Assembly: GCA_021781255.1 (NCBI GenBank)
Contig: JAJXXG010000704.1
Location: forward strand, 1 to 6,742
Source of the DNA: Acidobacteriota bacterium
GTDB lineage: Bacteria; Acidobacteriota; Terriglobia; Terriglobales; Acidobacteriaceae
Direction: 5' to 3'
DNA length: 6,742 nt
Part shown: positions 6,539 to 6,742 of the stretch, piece by piece
Layout: every line of letters begins with the position of its first letter
How positions within the stretch are numbered: the first letter of the stretch is position 1
The notes under the pieces: generated by a model
Seen by the model: the letters and a program-made list of their open reading frames with translations, nothing else
Database searches by the model: none
What the model was told of the DNA's origin: nothing
Position numbers and translations under genes: made by a program

Positions 6539-6742
6539 TCATTTTTGGCGCCTTACTCTTGCGCTCGTGGCATCTCTGGCAGTCTCTGTCGGAGCTTGAG
6601 GAGCCACAGGCGGAACTGCTGGCACCGCCGCTGTGGTCGATGGTGTAACCGCAGGCGCGTCGCGGCAGCCCTGTATCTCCATGCCGCCGAACAGCCCGAT
6701 CAGCATACAAGCCCCGGCAACCATGGGAATCCAAATGCGCAG
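6539..6742 (-). CDS. Small Ala/Pro-rich protein with hydrophobic N-terminus (5' end probably outside window)
   Basis: The frame is open from the right edge to TGA at 6541-6539. A Met at 6724-6722 would give 61 residues, but six more in-frame residues (LRIWIP) with an Arg precede it, so the true start is probably outside. A hydrophobic segment (VAGACMLIGLFGG) precedes IQGC, a weak lipobox candidate at Cys20 counted from that Met. Then comes an Ala/Pro/Thr-rich tail (PAVPPVAPQAP) and a basic end (RVRRQK). This suggests a small membrane-tethered or exported protein; I recognise no family. Short proline-rich lipoproteins of the Rz1 lysis type look superficially similar, but nothing phage-like is nearby. 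Gene status is moderately likely. Confidence 0.45.
   Translation of the reverse strand: MRIWIPMVAGACMLIGLFGGMEIQGCRDAPAVTPSTTAAVPAVPPVAPQAPTETARDATSARVRRQK

Noticed and set aside
6447..6734. 95-codon minus-strand frame ending LTTHKLTTHNNGA
   Set aside because: Its tail is only the translated 15-bp repeats and its body is a Ser/Arg/Cys-rich frame-shifted version of the Ala/Pro-rich frame at 6539-6742, which looks more like protein.

Overview
The window looks like a piece of an Acidobacteriota (or similar soil bacterium) genome. The taxonomic call is an inference from style: secreted proteins built from BACON-type beta-sandwiches, an IPT/TIG domain with the WNG...LPT signature, a PD40/TolB-like propeller, and a recognisable C-terminal module ending in LTGG. 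Base composition is moderately GC-rich. All convincing genes lie on the minus strand, so transcription runs from high to low coordinates. I see no rRNA, tRNA, CRISPR array or intact insertion sequence.

Reading in the direction of transcription: (1) 6742-6539, the end of a small Ala/Pro-rich protein with a hydrophobic N-terminus, running off the right edge. (2) 6538-6458, a short gap with three tandem 15-bp repeats that also form a promoter-like element. (3) 6457-4937, a 506-aa ATPase of the archaeal-ATPase/DUF234 type: Walker A and B, a winged-helix-like middle and a PD-(D/E)XK nuclease-like C-terminus. (4) 4936-4511, a 426-bp intergenic region with a TATAAT box, overlapping inverted repeats at its -35 position and a possible decayed coding frame. 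(5) 4510-1601, a secreted multidomain lipase/esterase of 969 aa: signal peptide, unknown N-terminal domain, alpha/beta-hydrolase with GHSMGG and a Cys-rich insertion, two BACON domains and a C-terminal module. (6) 1604-1, a lipoprotein with an IPT/TIG domain and at least six about 65-residue propeller repeats, each carrying a Cys pair; its 3' end is outside the window.

The last two genes form a tight operon: the lipase stop and a TTG start of the lipoprotein overlap as TTGA, behind a strong GGGAGG Shine-Dalgarno. The simplest reading is an exported hydrolase made together with a surface-anchored propeller lipoprotein that might bind it, its substrate or the cell envelope. That partnership is inferred from gene order only. 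The ATPase is a separate unit, divided from the lipase by the promoter region.
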